Notes under the pieces: model-generated
Seen by the model: only the letters and a program-made list of their open reading frames with translations
Databases searched by the model: none
What the model was told of the DNA's origin: nothing
Assembly (NCBI GenBank): GCA_003217735.2
Contig: CP031585.1
Coordinates: 4,699,501-4,763,500, forward strand
DNA length: 64,000 bases
Source: Marinibacterium anthonyi
Lineage (GTDB): Bacteria; Pseudomonadota; Alphaproteobacteria; Rhodobacterales; Rhodobacteraceae
Reading direction: 5' to 3'
Part shown: positions 8,760 to 16,963 of the stretch, piece by piece
Layout of the letters: each line of letters opens with the position of its first letter
How positions within the stretch are numbered: position 1 is the first letter of the stretch
Made by a program: the position numbers and the translations under genes

Positions 8760-10079
8760 TCACAGGGCCGGTTCGACCTCCTCCAGCCCTTCCTGCAAGT
8801 GGTGCAGCAGGGTGTCGCCGCTATAGGCGCTGCGGAAATGACCGGTCTCGGCAAGGCGCGGAATCAGTTCGCCCAAGGTCAGGTCCAGCGAGCTTGGCGC
8901 GCCACCGGGAACGGCGACGAACCCGTCGATCGCACCGCCTTCGAACCAGCGGGTGATCTCGGCCCGGGCGTCTTCGACCGTGCCGATCACCTGCCAGTGC
9001 ATCGAGGCCAGCGTTTCGGGCCGGTCCAGCAACTCGGCCAGGGTCGGGCCTTCGCCGTCGATCAGTCGCAGGAGCTTGTCATATTGCCCCCCGGCCCCCG
9101 GCTTGGCGAGGTCGGCGGTGGTGATCGGACGGTCCTCGGGCCAGTCGGACAGGTCCAGGCCGGTGGCGGCCGCGATCCGTTCGATCCGCTGCGGGCGGGT
9201 GACGCGGGCGTGGTTGGCCAGGAACAGGTCGCGCGCCTCCTCGCGGGTGTCGCCCAGGTACAGGCTGAGCCCCGGCAGAAAGCGCACGTCGCGCGGAAGG
9301 CGCTTGTGCCGCCGGGCGGCGGTGGACAGCTGATCGCGGGTGGCGCGGGCCGATGCGATGTCGGGGCTGAGGCCAAAGACCATGTCGGCCACCTTGCCGG
9401 CGAAATCGATGCCGCGCGGCGATCCCCCGGCCTGCATCAGCGGGATCCGGGGCCCCGGGAATTCCGGCAGGTTCAGCGGGCCCTTCACGTCGAAGGCGGC
9501 GCCGTGGTGGTCGATGGGCAGGATCAGGTCGGTGTCGGCATAGCGCCCGCTGTCGCGGTCGACCAGCAGCGCGCGGGACGGAAAGCTGGACCACAGCCGT
9601 TCGACCACGTCGGTGAATTCCTCGGCCCGGGCATAGCGGGCATCGGACGACGGCATCTCGGGCAGGCCGAAGTTCTCGTTTCCCTGCAGCGCCGTGACCA
9701 CGTTCCACCCGGCACGTCCCCGGCTGAGCCAATGCAGCGACATGATCTGGCGGGCCGCCGCGTAGGGGTGACCGAAGGTCGACGAAATGGTGGTGACCAG
9801 CCCGATCCTGTCGGTCTCGCGCACAAGCGCGGCCATCAGCAGGGTCGGATCGACCGAGGAAAAGCCGAAGGACTGGTCCAGCGCATCGACCGGAAGAAAG
9901 CTGGCATCGGGGCGAAACACGAAATCCAGGTGCGCCGCCTCGGCCCGCCGGGCGATATCCAGCGCGAAATCCGCGCTGTAGAGCCCTTCGATCCCGCTGT
10001 CCGCCCGCCGCCAGCCTTCGCCGCTGAGCCAGGTGGGAGCAAGCGACATGCCGATGCACAGATGGGGTCGAAGCTTCAT
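8760..10079 (-). CDS. LLM-class flavin monooxygenase, NtaA/SnaA/DszA family
   Basis: 439-residue bacterial luciferase-like (LLM) monooxygenase. The segment SRGRAGWNVVTALQGNENFG and the substrate-lid part KGPLNLPEFPGPRIPLMQAGGS are typical of the NtaA/SnaA/DszA subgroup. That subgroup includes nitrilotriacetate and EDTA monooxygenases and sulfur-compound monooxygenases. These enzymes use FMNH2 from a separate reductase. The frame is open to 10184, but the family begins at MKLRPHLCIG, so I use ATG 10079. It lies 76 bp downstream of a TonB-dependent receptor on the same strand, which suggests one operon and a substrate that enters through that receptor. No dedicated flavin reductase is adjacent; the SIP protein encoded at 14198 is a possible but unproven partner. 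Confidence 0.88.
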   Translation of the reverse strand: MKLRPHLCIGMSLAPTWLSGEGWRRADSGIEGLYSADFALDIARRAEAAHLDFVFRPDASFLPVDALDQSFGFSSVDPTLLMAALVRETDRIGLVTTISSTFGHPYAAARQIMSLHWLSRGRAGWNVVTALQGNENFGLPEMPSSDARYARAEEFTDVVERLWSSFPSRALLVDRDSGRYADTDLILPIDHHGAAFDVKGPLNLPEFPGPRIPLMQAGGSPRGIDFAGKVADMVFGLSPDIASARATRDQLSTAARRHKRLPRDVRFLPGLSLYLGDTREEARDLFLANHARVTRPQRIERIAAATGLDLSDWPEDRPITTADLAKPGAGGQYDKLLRLIDGEGPTLAELLDRPETLASMHWQVIGTVEDARAEITRWFEGGAIDGFVAVPGGAPSSLDLTLGELIPRLAETGHFRSAYSGDTLLHHLQEGLEEVEPAL

Positions 10080-10104
10080 GAGCCCTGCCTTTGTCGTGTC
10101 GTAA

Positions 10105-10131
10105 GGCCGGCCCCCTGGATGGGGGCCGGCC
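10105..10131 (-). promoter_or_regulatory. Strong intercistronic hairpin
   Basis: A perfect 11-bp GC stem (GGCCGGCCCCC / GGGGGCCGGCC) with a 5-base loop sits between the receptor gene and the LLM monooxygenase. No U run follows, so it is more likely an mRNA stability or processing element, or a weak terminator that sets unequal expression of the two genes. Confidence 0.55.
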
Positions 10132-10155
10132 ATGGGATCATGGCCACCCGGGGGG

Positions 10156-12243
10156 TCAGAACGTCCCGCGGATACCGATACCAAACATCCGGGGCGACGT
10201 CATGCTGGCCTGGGTAAAGGCCACGTCACCGCGCGCCGCCTGCAGGAAGGTCGGGCTGCGTTCGTCGAAGATGTTGTTGACGTACCCGTAAAGCTCCAGG
10301 TTGTCGCGGATCTGGTAGCCGGCCTGCAGGTCGACCAGGGTATAGCTGTCGACCTCGTAGGCCAGGGTGTTGGCCGCATCCGAATAATACCCGTCCACGT
10401 ACCGGATCTGGCCGCCGACGCTGATCCGGTCGGTGGCGTCCCACATCGCGCCCAGCGTGGCCATGACCCCAGGCGCGCTGGCAAAGGCGTTGCCTTCGTA
10501 ATCGGGCGCATCGGGGAAATCGGTGAACTCCGTATGCAGCAGGCCGATTCCCGCGCGCAGGGTCAGGGTGTCGATCGGCATGTAGTCGGCCGACAGTTCC
10601 AGACCGTAGGATTGCGCGCTTTCGGCGTTGATCGTGTGGATATAGGTCACGCCGCCGATGGATTGGGTGATGTTCTGCTGGGCGTTGGAATAATCCATGA
10701 AGAACACGTTGCCGTTCAGGAACAGCCGGTCTCCCAGAAGGCTGGCCCGGGTGAACAATTCGTAATCCCAGACGGTTTCGGCCTCGAAGTCTTCCCATTC
10801 CTTGGACGACACGAAATCCAGCGACACGCCGCCCGGGTTGTAGCCCTTGGTGACCAGCGCGCCGACGGTCCAGTCCTGGTTCAGCTCGTAAGCCACGGTG
10901 AGCTTTGGAAGCAGCGCCTCGAACGTGTGGTCGTAATCCACGTCGCTGTTGGCGAAGACGGGCGAGACATCGCCGGTGCGCCGGATCGCGTCCCGCTGGT
11001 ATCGCAGCCCGCCGGTCACGGTCCAGCTTTCGTCGAACCGCCAGCTGACCTCGCCGAAGATGCCCAGGTTGTGCTTCTGATCCTTGAAGGTGGATATCCC
11101 GCCCTGGTTCAGCATCTCGTCCTGCGTGGTATAGGCCGTGTAGATCCCCGCGATGCCGCTCAGGACATCGTCGGGCTGGCCGTAGCTGAGGACGAATTCG
11201 TTGGTGTAATTGTCCTGGTCCACATCGGCGTCGCCCATGGTCGGCGTGCCCACCCGGCGGTCCACGTCCGACATCGACGCCTGGGTCTGGTTGCTGATCG
11301 CCCAGCCGTTGCCGAAATCGTAATCCACGTCGAGGATCGCGGTATCGGTCGTCTGTTCCCAGCCCGGCATCCAGGTGGTGATCGACTCCAGCTCGTCATA
11401 AGGAGGCGAAGCGCCCTCGAAGCTGGGCCGTGTCATGTAGGCATGGCTGTAGGTCAGCTTGACCTCCAGCCCGTCGATGTCGGTGGGCACCCACAGCAGC
11501 TTGGCCCGCGCGGTGAAGTTCTTGAAATCCTGCCCGATGTCGTTCTGCACGAATGTCGTGCCGGTGTAGTCGATAAAGGTGTCACGGCCGGAATAATCCA
11601 GCGCGACCCGGGCGGCGACCTGATCGCTCAGCGGACCCGACCAGGCGAAGCTGGCGCGCTTCTGGTTGTAGTTGCCGTATTCGAACCGATAGGCGCCTTC
11701 CTGGTAGAAGGTCGGATCCTTGGTGTTGACGATGATCGCGCCGGCGATGGCGTTGGCCCCCTGCGATGTCGTCTGCGGCCCGCGGAAGACCTCGATGCTT
11801 TCCACGTCCCAGACCGAGGTCGCCCCGAAGTACAGTTCGTTGTAGCTGAGGTAATGGCCGTCGAGGTTGATCGTGGCGCGCGGCACTGACCCCGCGAAGA
11901 AGGCGTTGGCCCCGGTATGGGGGCCTTCGGCGTTCATCCCCCGGATGACCGGCGTGCTGACGCTGTCGGTGTAAAGGATGTTGGGCGTGCCTTCGATGAC
12001 GGTCTTCACGTCATCCTTGCCCGGGTTCTCGGTTTCGATCTGTTCGGCATCGACAACCGACACCGATGTGCCGGTCTGGGTGATGTCACGCACCACCTTC
12101 TCGCCGGTGACATAGATCGTCCCCAGGAATTCGCCTTCGGTTTCGAAATCGTCCTGCGCGCTGGCAGGTTGCGCCGCAAGTGCCGCGGCGAGGGCCAGCA
12201 GGCTTGCCCCCTGCCCCAGCCGCGCCCGTCCGGTGATAAGCAT
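10156..12243 (-). CDS. TonB-dependent outer-membrane receptor
   Basis: 695-residue receptor with a signal peptide ending near AQPASAQDD, an N-terminal plug domain (TQTGTSVSVVDAEQIE, later VESIEVFRGPQTTSQGANAIAGAI) and a 22-strand-type barrel ending in an aromatic C-terminus (GIGIRGTF). It imports bulky ligands across the outer membrane with TonB-ExbBD energy. The plug and barrel resemble receptors annotated for siderophores or other large substrates and do not settle the ligand. I chose ATG 12243, preceded by GGGGA, over ATG 12255. It is followed by the LLM monooxygenase and divergent from an IclR regulator, with a palindromic candidate operator in between. Confidence 0.92.
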   Translation of the reverse strand: MLITGRARLGQGASLLALAAALAAQPASAQDDFETEGEFLGTIYVTGEKVVRDITQTGTSVSVVDAEQIETENPGKDDVKTVIEGTPNILYTDSVSTPVIRGMNAEGPHTGANAFFAGSVPRATINLDGHYLSYNELYFGATSVWDVESIEVFRGPQTTSQGANAIAGAIIVNTKDPTFYQEGAYRFEYGNYNQKRASFAWSGPLSDQVAARVALDYSGRDTFIDYTGTTFVQNDIGQDFKNFTARAKLLWVPTDIDGLEVKLTYSHAYMTRPSFEGASPPYDELESITTWMPGWEQTTDTAILDVDYDFGNGWAISNQTQASMSDVDRRVGTPTMGDADVDQDNYTNEFVLSYGQPDDVLSGIAGIYTAYTTQDEMLNQGGISTFKDQKHNLGIFGEVSWRFDESWTVTGGLRYQRDAIRRTGDVSPVFANSDVDYDHTFEALLPKLTVAYELNQDWTVGALVTKGYNPGGVSLDFVSSKEWEDFEAETVWDYELFTRASLLGDRLFLNGNVFFMDYSNAQQNITQSIGGVTYIHTINAESAQSYGLELSADYMPIDTLTLRAGIGLLHTEFTDFPDAPDYEGNAFASAPGVMATLGAMWDATDRISVGGQIRYVDGYYSDAANTLAYEVDSYTLVDLQAGYQIRDNLELYGYVNNIFDERSPTFLQAARGDVAFTQASMTSPRMFGIGIRGTF

Positions 12244-12295
12244 GTCGGTCCCCATTGTCCGTGAACTGCATGCTGGCGGGAGGTCCTGGCTGGCT

Positions 12296-12323
12296 GCGTT
12301 ATGCGTTTCGCATCGCATAACGC
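12296..12323. promoter_or_regulatory. Candidate IclR operator, 10-bp inverted repeat
   Basis: Perfect arms GCGTTATGCG (12296-12305) and CGCATAACGC (12314-12323) flank 8 bp. A second palindrome is nested inside (ATGCG-TTT-CGCAT, 12301-12313), and a further GTTCCGCAT follows. It lies about 53 bp before the receptor start and 106 bp before the iclR start, as expected for a regulator controlling itself and its divergent target. Confidence 0.65.
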
Positions 12324-12428
12324 GTTCCGCATGTCAATCTTGCGACAGGGGTTCCCCACGGGCTGGCCCGGGCCTAAGATAGGGGCCTGACGACGGCCAG
12401 GCCGCCCGCGGCGGAGGAGACCCAGCCC

Positions 12429-13226
12429 ATGAAGGAATTCGAACTCTTCCCCGCGGAGGAATCCGAGGCGCCGGATCAAAAGCGGTCGACGACAATCCAG
12501 TCGATTTCGATGGCGATGCGGTTCCTCGACATCCTGGCCTCGGCGGAACGGGCGCTGCCGCTGTCGGACCTGGCGCGGCTGTCGCGGGTGGGGCGGTCGA
12601 CGGCGCATCGCTACATGCAAAGCCTGGTCAAGGAAGACATGGTGATGCAGGACCCGGCGACCAGCCATTACGACCTGGGGCCAAAGGCGCTGAGCATCGG
12701 CATCGCCGCGCTGCGCCGGGTGGACGCCGTGGAACTGGCCGGGGCGCACATGAAGCAGCTGGCGCTGAGCCACGCGATGAGCAGCGGCGTCGCCATCTGG
12801 ACGGATCGCGGCCCTACCATGGTGCGGTTCTACAAAAGCGCGCATTTCTCGATCACCGCGCTGGGGCTGGGCGATGTGCTGCCGGTGGACAACACCGCTT
12901 GCGGGCTGATCTTCCAGGCCTTCCTGCCCCGCGCCCGGATCGAGGCCGCCCGCCGCGTACAGCCCGACCATTTCCGCGGCACGCCCCCGGCCAAGGCGCA
13001 GATCGACGAGGTCCGGCGCGACGCCTGGGCTGAGCTGACCAGCCACCTTCTGTCCAACGTCACCGGCCAGGCCGCGCCGATCCTGGACGCCCAAGGCGAA
13101 CTGGCCTGCGTGGTGACGACCGTGACCGACCTGGGCCAGCTGCGCACGCCCGAGGATCGGCTTGCCCTGCAGGAGGTCGCGCGGGTGATCAACCGGGCGA
13201 CGGGCGGTCAAAGCAGCCTGGGTTAA
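12429..13226 (+). CDS. IclR-family transcriptional regulator
   Basis: 265 residues. The N-terminal winged helix-turn-helix covers about residues 25-85 (SMAMRFLDILASAERALPLS, then SRVGRSTAHRYMQSLVKED). A C-terminal IclR effector domain follows, where small organic ligands bind (SGVAIWTDRGPTMVRF, LPVDNTACGLIFQAFL). IclR proteins usually regulate catabolic genes. ATG 12429 has GGAGGAGAC upstream. It is divergent from the receptor/monooxygenase operon, and its stop overlaps that of the convergent ABC ATPase (shared TTAA at 13223-13226). A motif resembling its presumed operator recurs at 14056-14085, suggesting it also controls the importer. Confidence 0.93.
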   Translation: MKEFELFPAEESEAPDQKRSTTIQSISMAMRFLDILASAERALPLSDLARLSRVGRSTAHRYMQSLVKEDMVMQDPATSHYDLGPKALSIGIAALRRVDAVELAGAHMKQLALSHAMSSGVAIWTDRGPTMVRFYKSAHFSITALGLGDVLPVDNTACGLIFQAFLPRARIEAARRVQPDHFRGTPPAKAQIDEVRRDAWAELTSHLLSNVTGQAAPILDAQGELACVVTTVTDLGQLRTPEDRLALQEVARVINRATGGQSSLG

Positions 13227-14008
13227 GCGCCGCGTCCGCGCGGGATGACCATGGGCCGGCCCGTCAGCGGGTCGGGCATGACCAGCGCCGACAGGTCGAA
13301 CACCGCCGTCATCAGGTCTTCGGTCACGATATCCCCGGGCGCGCCTTCGGCCACCACGCCGCCGTCGCGCATGGCGATCACGTGCGATGCAAAGCGGAAC
13401 GCCAGGTTCAGTTCGTGCAGGACGGTGACCACGGTGCGGCCTTCGGCATTCAGCCGGGCCAGCAGCTCCAGCAGTTCGACCTGGTGGACGATGTCGAGGT
13501 AGGTCGTGGGTTCGTCCAGCAGCAGGATCGGGGTTTCCTGCGCCAGCACCATGGCGATCCAGACGCGCTGACGCTGCCCGCCGGACAGGTCCTGCACCGG
13601 CCGCGAGGCCAGGTCGGCAACCCCGGTGGCGGCCATGGCCCTTTCGACGGCGGCGGCATCCTCGGGCGACCATTGCCGCAACAGGCTTTGATGCGGGAAG
13701 CGTCCGCGCGCGACCAGATCGGCCACGGTGATCCCGTCGGGCGACGACGGCGATTGCGGCAGCAGACCCAGCCGGCGCGCCACCTCGCGCGAGGGAAGGT
13801 CGGATATCGCCTTGCCATCCAGCACCACGCGACCGCTTTCGGGGGGCAGCAGCCGGGCCAGGGCGCGCAGCAGGGTGGACTTGCCGCAGGCATTGGGCCC
13901 GACAATGGCGGTAAAGGCGCCGTCGGGGATCGACAGGGTCAGCCCCTGCGAGATCACGCGGGTTTCGTACCGCAGCGTCACCGCCTCGGCCCGCAGGCGA
14001 TCGGCCAT
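13223..14008 (-). CDS. FecE/FepC-type siderophore ABC transporter ATPase
   Basis: 261-residue ATP-binding subunit of a metal-chelate importer. Walker A is GPNACGKST (about 37-45), the signature motif is LSGGQRQRVWIAM, Walker B is ILLLDEPTTYLD, and the H-loop is VLHELN. The LDEPTTYLD form and the PIPRGRG-type tail are typical of FecE/FepC. Start ATG 14008 has AAGGAG eight bases upstream. It is divergent from the SIP-binding protein-permease operon that begins at 14198 and presumably supplies the ATPase for those permeases. Confidence 0.93.
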   Translation of the reverse strand: MADRLRAEAVTLRYETRVISQGLTLSIPDGAFTAIVGPNACGKSTLLRALARLLPPESGRVVLDGKAISDLPSREVARRLGLLPQSPSSPDGITVADLVARGRFPHQSLLRQWSPEDAAAVERAMAATGVADLASRPVQDLSGGQRQRVWIAMVLAQETPILLLDEPTTYLDIVHQVELLELLARLNAEGRTVVTVLHELNLAFRFASHVIAMRDGGVVAEGAPGDIVTEDLMTAVFDLSALVMPDPLTGRPMVIPRGRGA

Positions 14009-14055
14009 CTTGCGCTCCTTCAGTCTGGCATGGAATGGGCCCTTGTTGCCCCTCG

Positions 14056-14085
14056 TATTGCATTGCGGAACGCGCTCTGCAATAT
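14056..14085. promoter_or_regulatory. Candidate second IclR-type operator
   Basis: Outer arms TATTGC (14056-14061) and GCAATA (14079-14084) enclose TTGCGGAACGCG. The core 11-mer TGCGGAACGCG is identical to part of the receptor/iclR operator region read in reverse (12320-12332). About 18 of 24 bases align between the two sites. It lies in the divergent promoter region between the ABC ATPase and the SIP gene. Confidence 0.55.
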
Positions 14086-14197
14086 GGGCACAGCCACACC
14101 GGGGTGACGGACCAGGCCGATCCCCCGCGCAAGCCAGCCCAGATCCACGCACCGTGCCAGACCCCGCGCCCCATGCGGGGATGAAGGAAAGGCTGCC

Positions 14198-15040
14198 ATG
14201 CCCCCATCCGATGCCGACCGCGTCGAGGACCCCAACGGTCTTCTGGACCAGGATGACCACATGCGCGACATGGAGCGGCTGGAGATGGAGGTCGTCCGCG
14301 TCGACCGTCCCCACGCCACCATCGCCCGCGTCACCGGCCGCATCGCGCCCCTGCGGCCCGCCCCCTGGGCGACGCCCAACGTGGCCGTCCGGATCGAGGT
14401 CGAAAGCCCCGAAGGCGCGCGCCCGATCTCGCGCGTTTACACGGTGCGCAGCTTCGATGCCGAACGGCTGGAGATCGAGATCGACTTTGTCATGCACGGC
14501 GCCGACAGTCCGGCGATGCGCTGGCTTGCGGCTGCCACCCCCGGCGCCCGCGTCTGGATGACCGGCCCGCGCGCCCATTTCGTGCCCCCGTCCGACACCG
14601 GCCGCCAGGTCGCGATCCTGGCCGACGATACCGCGATCCCGGCGGTCCACGCCATCCTGGCCGCCTGGCCCGAGGGGGTCGAAGGCACCGTCTGGCTGGA
14701 CACCAACGAACCCGGCCTGGTGGACGAACTGCCCGATGCGCCCGGGGTCGTCTGCCATATCCAGCCGCAGGGCCCCGACCGCCTGCTCGCCGCCGCGCAG
14801 ACCCTTGACGATCCCGCGCGCTGGATCGTCTGGGCCGCCGGCGAACGCCAGGAAATGCGCCGGATCCGGGCGCTTCTGAACAGCCGTGGCTTCACCCGCG
14901 ACGACATCCAGATCCTGGGCTACTGGCGGCGCGGCACCACCAGCTCCGAGCTCGACCGGATCCGCCTAGAACAATACGAAACCCTGCGCGCCAGCAACCT
15001 CCCCCTGGAAGAATTCGACGATGCCGACCTGCCGATCTGA
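14198..15040 (+). CDS. Siderophore-interacting protein (ferric-siderophore reductase, ViuB type)
   Basis: 280 residues of the SIP/ViuB family: an FAD-binding ferredoxin-reductase-like barrel (ISRVYTVRSFDAERLEIEIDFVMHG, about 75-105), then an NAD(P)-binding half with the family C-terminal motif YWRRGTTSSE. These proteins reduce the imported ferric chelate in the cytoplasm and release Fe2+. ATG 14198 follows AAGGAAAGG. The stop overlaps the start of the binding-protein gene by 20 bp, so the four plus-strand genes form one operon. Confidence 0.92.
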   Translation: MPPSDADRVEDPNGLLDQDDHMRDMERLEMEVVRVDRPHATIARVTGRIAPLRPAPWATPNVAVRIEVESPEGARPISRVYTVRSFDAERLEIEIDFVMHGADSPAMRWLAAATPGARVWMTGPRAHFVPPSDTGRQVAILADDTAIPAVHAILAAWPEGVEGTVWLDTNEPGLVDELPDAPGVVCHIQPQGPDRLLAAAQTLDDPARWIVWAAGERQEMRRIRALLNSRGFTRDDIQILGYWRRGTTSSELDRIRLEQYETLRASNLPLEEFDDADLPI

Positions 15041-15968
15041 CCTTGCGTTTGCCCTGTGCCTTTGCCTGCCGACCATGGCCCTTGCCGATGACGGCTGGCC
15101 CCGCACGATCCACCACGAGGCCGGAGACCTGGTGCTGGACGCGCCGCCCGAACGCGTCGTGTCGACCTCGCCCAGCCTGACCGGCACGCTGCTGGCGCTG
15201 GACGTGCCGCTGCAATCCACCGCCGCCGCTGCCGTGGGGCCGCTGACAGATGACGACGGGTTCTTCCTGCAATGGGCCGATATCGCCCATGACCGGGGGG
15301 TTCAGGTGCTTTACCCCCAGATGACCTTCGACTTCGAGGCCCTGCTGGCCGCCGATGCGGACCTGGTCATCGCCTCGGCCTCGGGCGGGGACAGCATCAT
15401 GGATTACGTGTCGGAATTGCAGGCGATGGAAGTGCCGGTCATCGTGCTGGACTACGCCCGCAACGACTGGACCCAGATCGCCGCCCAGATCGGCCGCGCC
15501 ACCGGGCACGAGGCCGAAGCCACGGCCATGACCGAGGATTTCCAGGCCCGTGCCGCCGAAGCCGCCGCCGCGATGACGATCCCCGAGGGCAGCGTCAGCA
15601 TCGTGTCCTACAATTTCGTGGGCACCTACGGTGTGTCGAAGCCGATCAGCGCGCAGGCGCAGGTGCTGGAAGGGCTGGGTTTCACTGTCACCGGCATCCC
15701 CGAGGACATGCGCGGCCTGGTCCAGCAATCGCGGGAATACGACTTCATCTCGCATGAAAACCTGCCCGCCGCGATCACCGGTGACAGCGTCTTTCTGCTG
15801 AACGGCACCGAAGAGAGTGTTCAGACCTTCCTCGCCGATCCGGTTCTGGCCAACCTGCCGGCGGTCAAATCGGGGCAGGTCTATCCGCTGGGGCCGTTTT
15901 CCTTCCGGGTGGATTACTATTCGGGCCTGGGGATCATCGACACCGTGGCCCCCTATTTCACCGAATGA
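15021..15968 (+). CDS. Periplasmic iron-chelate binding protein (FepB-like)
   Basis: 315-residue class III periplasmic binding protein. It has a short signal peptide (LAFALCLCLPTMALA), then the N-lobe opening LDAPPERVVSTSPSLTGTLLALD, a rigid interdomain helix, and a C-lobe typical of FepB (VSYNFVGTYGVSKPISAQAQVLEGLGF). It would capture the chelate delivered by the TonB receptor and hand it to the two permeases. Start ATG 15021 lies inside the SIP gene, and the stop overlaps the first permease by four bases. Confidence 0.92.
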   Translation: MPTCRSDLAFALCLCLPTMALADDGWPRTIHHEAGDLVLDAPPERVVSTSPSLTGTLLALDVPLQSTAAAAVGPLTDDDGFFLQWADIAHDRGVQVLYPQMTFDFEALLAADADLVIASASGGDSIMDYVSELQAMEVPVIVLDYARNDWTQIAAQIGRATGHEAEATAMTEDFQARAAEAAAAMTIPEGSVSIVSYNFVGTYGVSKPISAQAQVLEGLGFTVTGIPEDMRGLVQQSREYDFISHENLPAAITGDSVFLLNGTEESVQTFLADPVLANLPAVKSGQVYPLGPFSFRVDYYSGLGIIDTVAPYFTE

Positions 15969-16963
15969 CCCGGACCGGGGCGGGCTTTGCCGCCGGGCTG
16001 GCGGTGCTGGTTGTCCTCGCGCTGGCAAGCCTGGCGATCGGGTCCAGCCCCACGCCCGTGGGCGATGTCCTGCGGGCCTTCCTGGCCTATGATCCCACAG
16101 ACAACGTGCACCTGATCGTGCGGGAACTGCGGGTGCCGCGCAGCCTGCTGGCGATCACTGCTGGCGCGGGTTTGGGGCTGGCGGGGGCCGTGATGCAGGC
16201 CGTCACGCGCAATCCGCTGGCCGAACCCGGACTGCTGGGCGTCAACGCCGGTGCCGCCATGGCCGTTGTGCTGGGGGCGTCGGCCTTCGGGCTGACGGCG
16301 ATCACGCAATACGTCTGGTTCGGCTTCCTGGGCGCCGGGCTGGCGGGTGTCGCCGTGTTCCTGCTGGGCCGGGCCCATGACAGCGGCACCGATCCGGTGC
16401 GGCTGGTGCTGGCGGGCGCGGGCCTGTCCATCGTGCTGGGCGCGGCCGTCAGCCTGGTGATCCTGAACGCCGCGCTGGACGTTTTGGAAATCTTTCGCAC
16501 CTGGGGCGCCGGATCGCTGGAGGGACGCGGCATCGCCGTCGCCCGCTGCATGAGCGTCGTGCTGGTGCTGGGCGGCGCATTGGCGCTGGCCCTTTCGCCG
16601 TCGCTGAACGCGCTGGCCCTGGGGCAGGACACCGGCCGCGCGCTGGGGCTAGACCCCCAGAGGATCTGGGCGCTGGCGTGTTTCGCTGTCATGCTGCTGG
16701 CGGGCGGCGCCACCGCCACGGCGGGGCCGATTGCCTTTGTCGGGCTGGTGGCGCCACATATCGCGCGGGCCGTTGCGGGGGCCGACAACCGGATGGTGCT
16801 GCCCTTGTCCGGGCTTTATGCGGCGGCGCTGCTGCTGGGCGCGGATATCGTCGGGCGGCTGGTGGTGGCCCCGGACGAACTGTCCGCCGGGATCGTGGCG
16901 ACGATGCTGGGCGGGCCGTTCTTCATCCACGTGGTCCGGCGCGTCCGGCTGGCGCGGCTGTGA
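15965..16963 (+). CDS. FecCD-family iron-chelate permease (FepD-like)
   Basis: 332-residue inner-membrane permease with about ten helices and the family segments RVPRSLLAITAGAGLGLAGA and GPIAFVGLVAPHIARAVAG near the C-terminus, the coupling region for the ATPase. ATG 15965 overlaps the preceding stop by four bases. It pairs with the permease encoded from 16960 to form the heterodimeric channel. Confidence 0.95.
   Translation: MTRTGAGFAAGLAVLVVLALASLAIGSSPTPVGDVLRAFLAYDPTDNVHLIVRELRVPRSLLAITAGAGLGLAGAVMQAVTRNPLAEPGLLGVNAGAAMAVVLGASAFGLTAITQYVWFGFLGAGLAGVAVFLLGRAHDSGTDPVRLVLAGAGLSIVLGAAVSLVILNAALDVLEIFRTWGAGSLEGRGIAVARCMSVVLVLGGALALALSPSLNALALGQDTGRALGLDPQRIWALACFAVMLLAGGATATAGPIAFVGLVAPHIARAVAGADNRMVLPLSGLYAAALLLGADIVGRLVVAPDELSAGIVATMLGGPFFIHVVRRVRLARL

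Noticed and set aside
14009-14758. N-terminal extension of the FecE-like ATPase frame to 14758
   Set aside because: It would run antisense through the divergent SIP gene; ATG 14008 has a clear AAGGAG.
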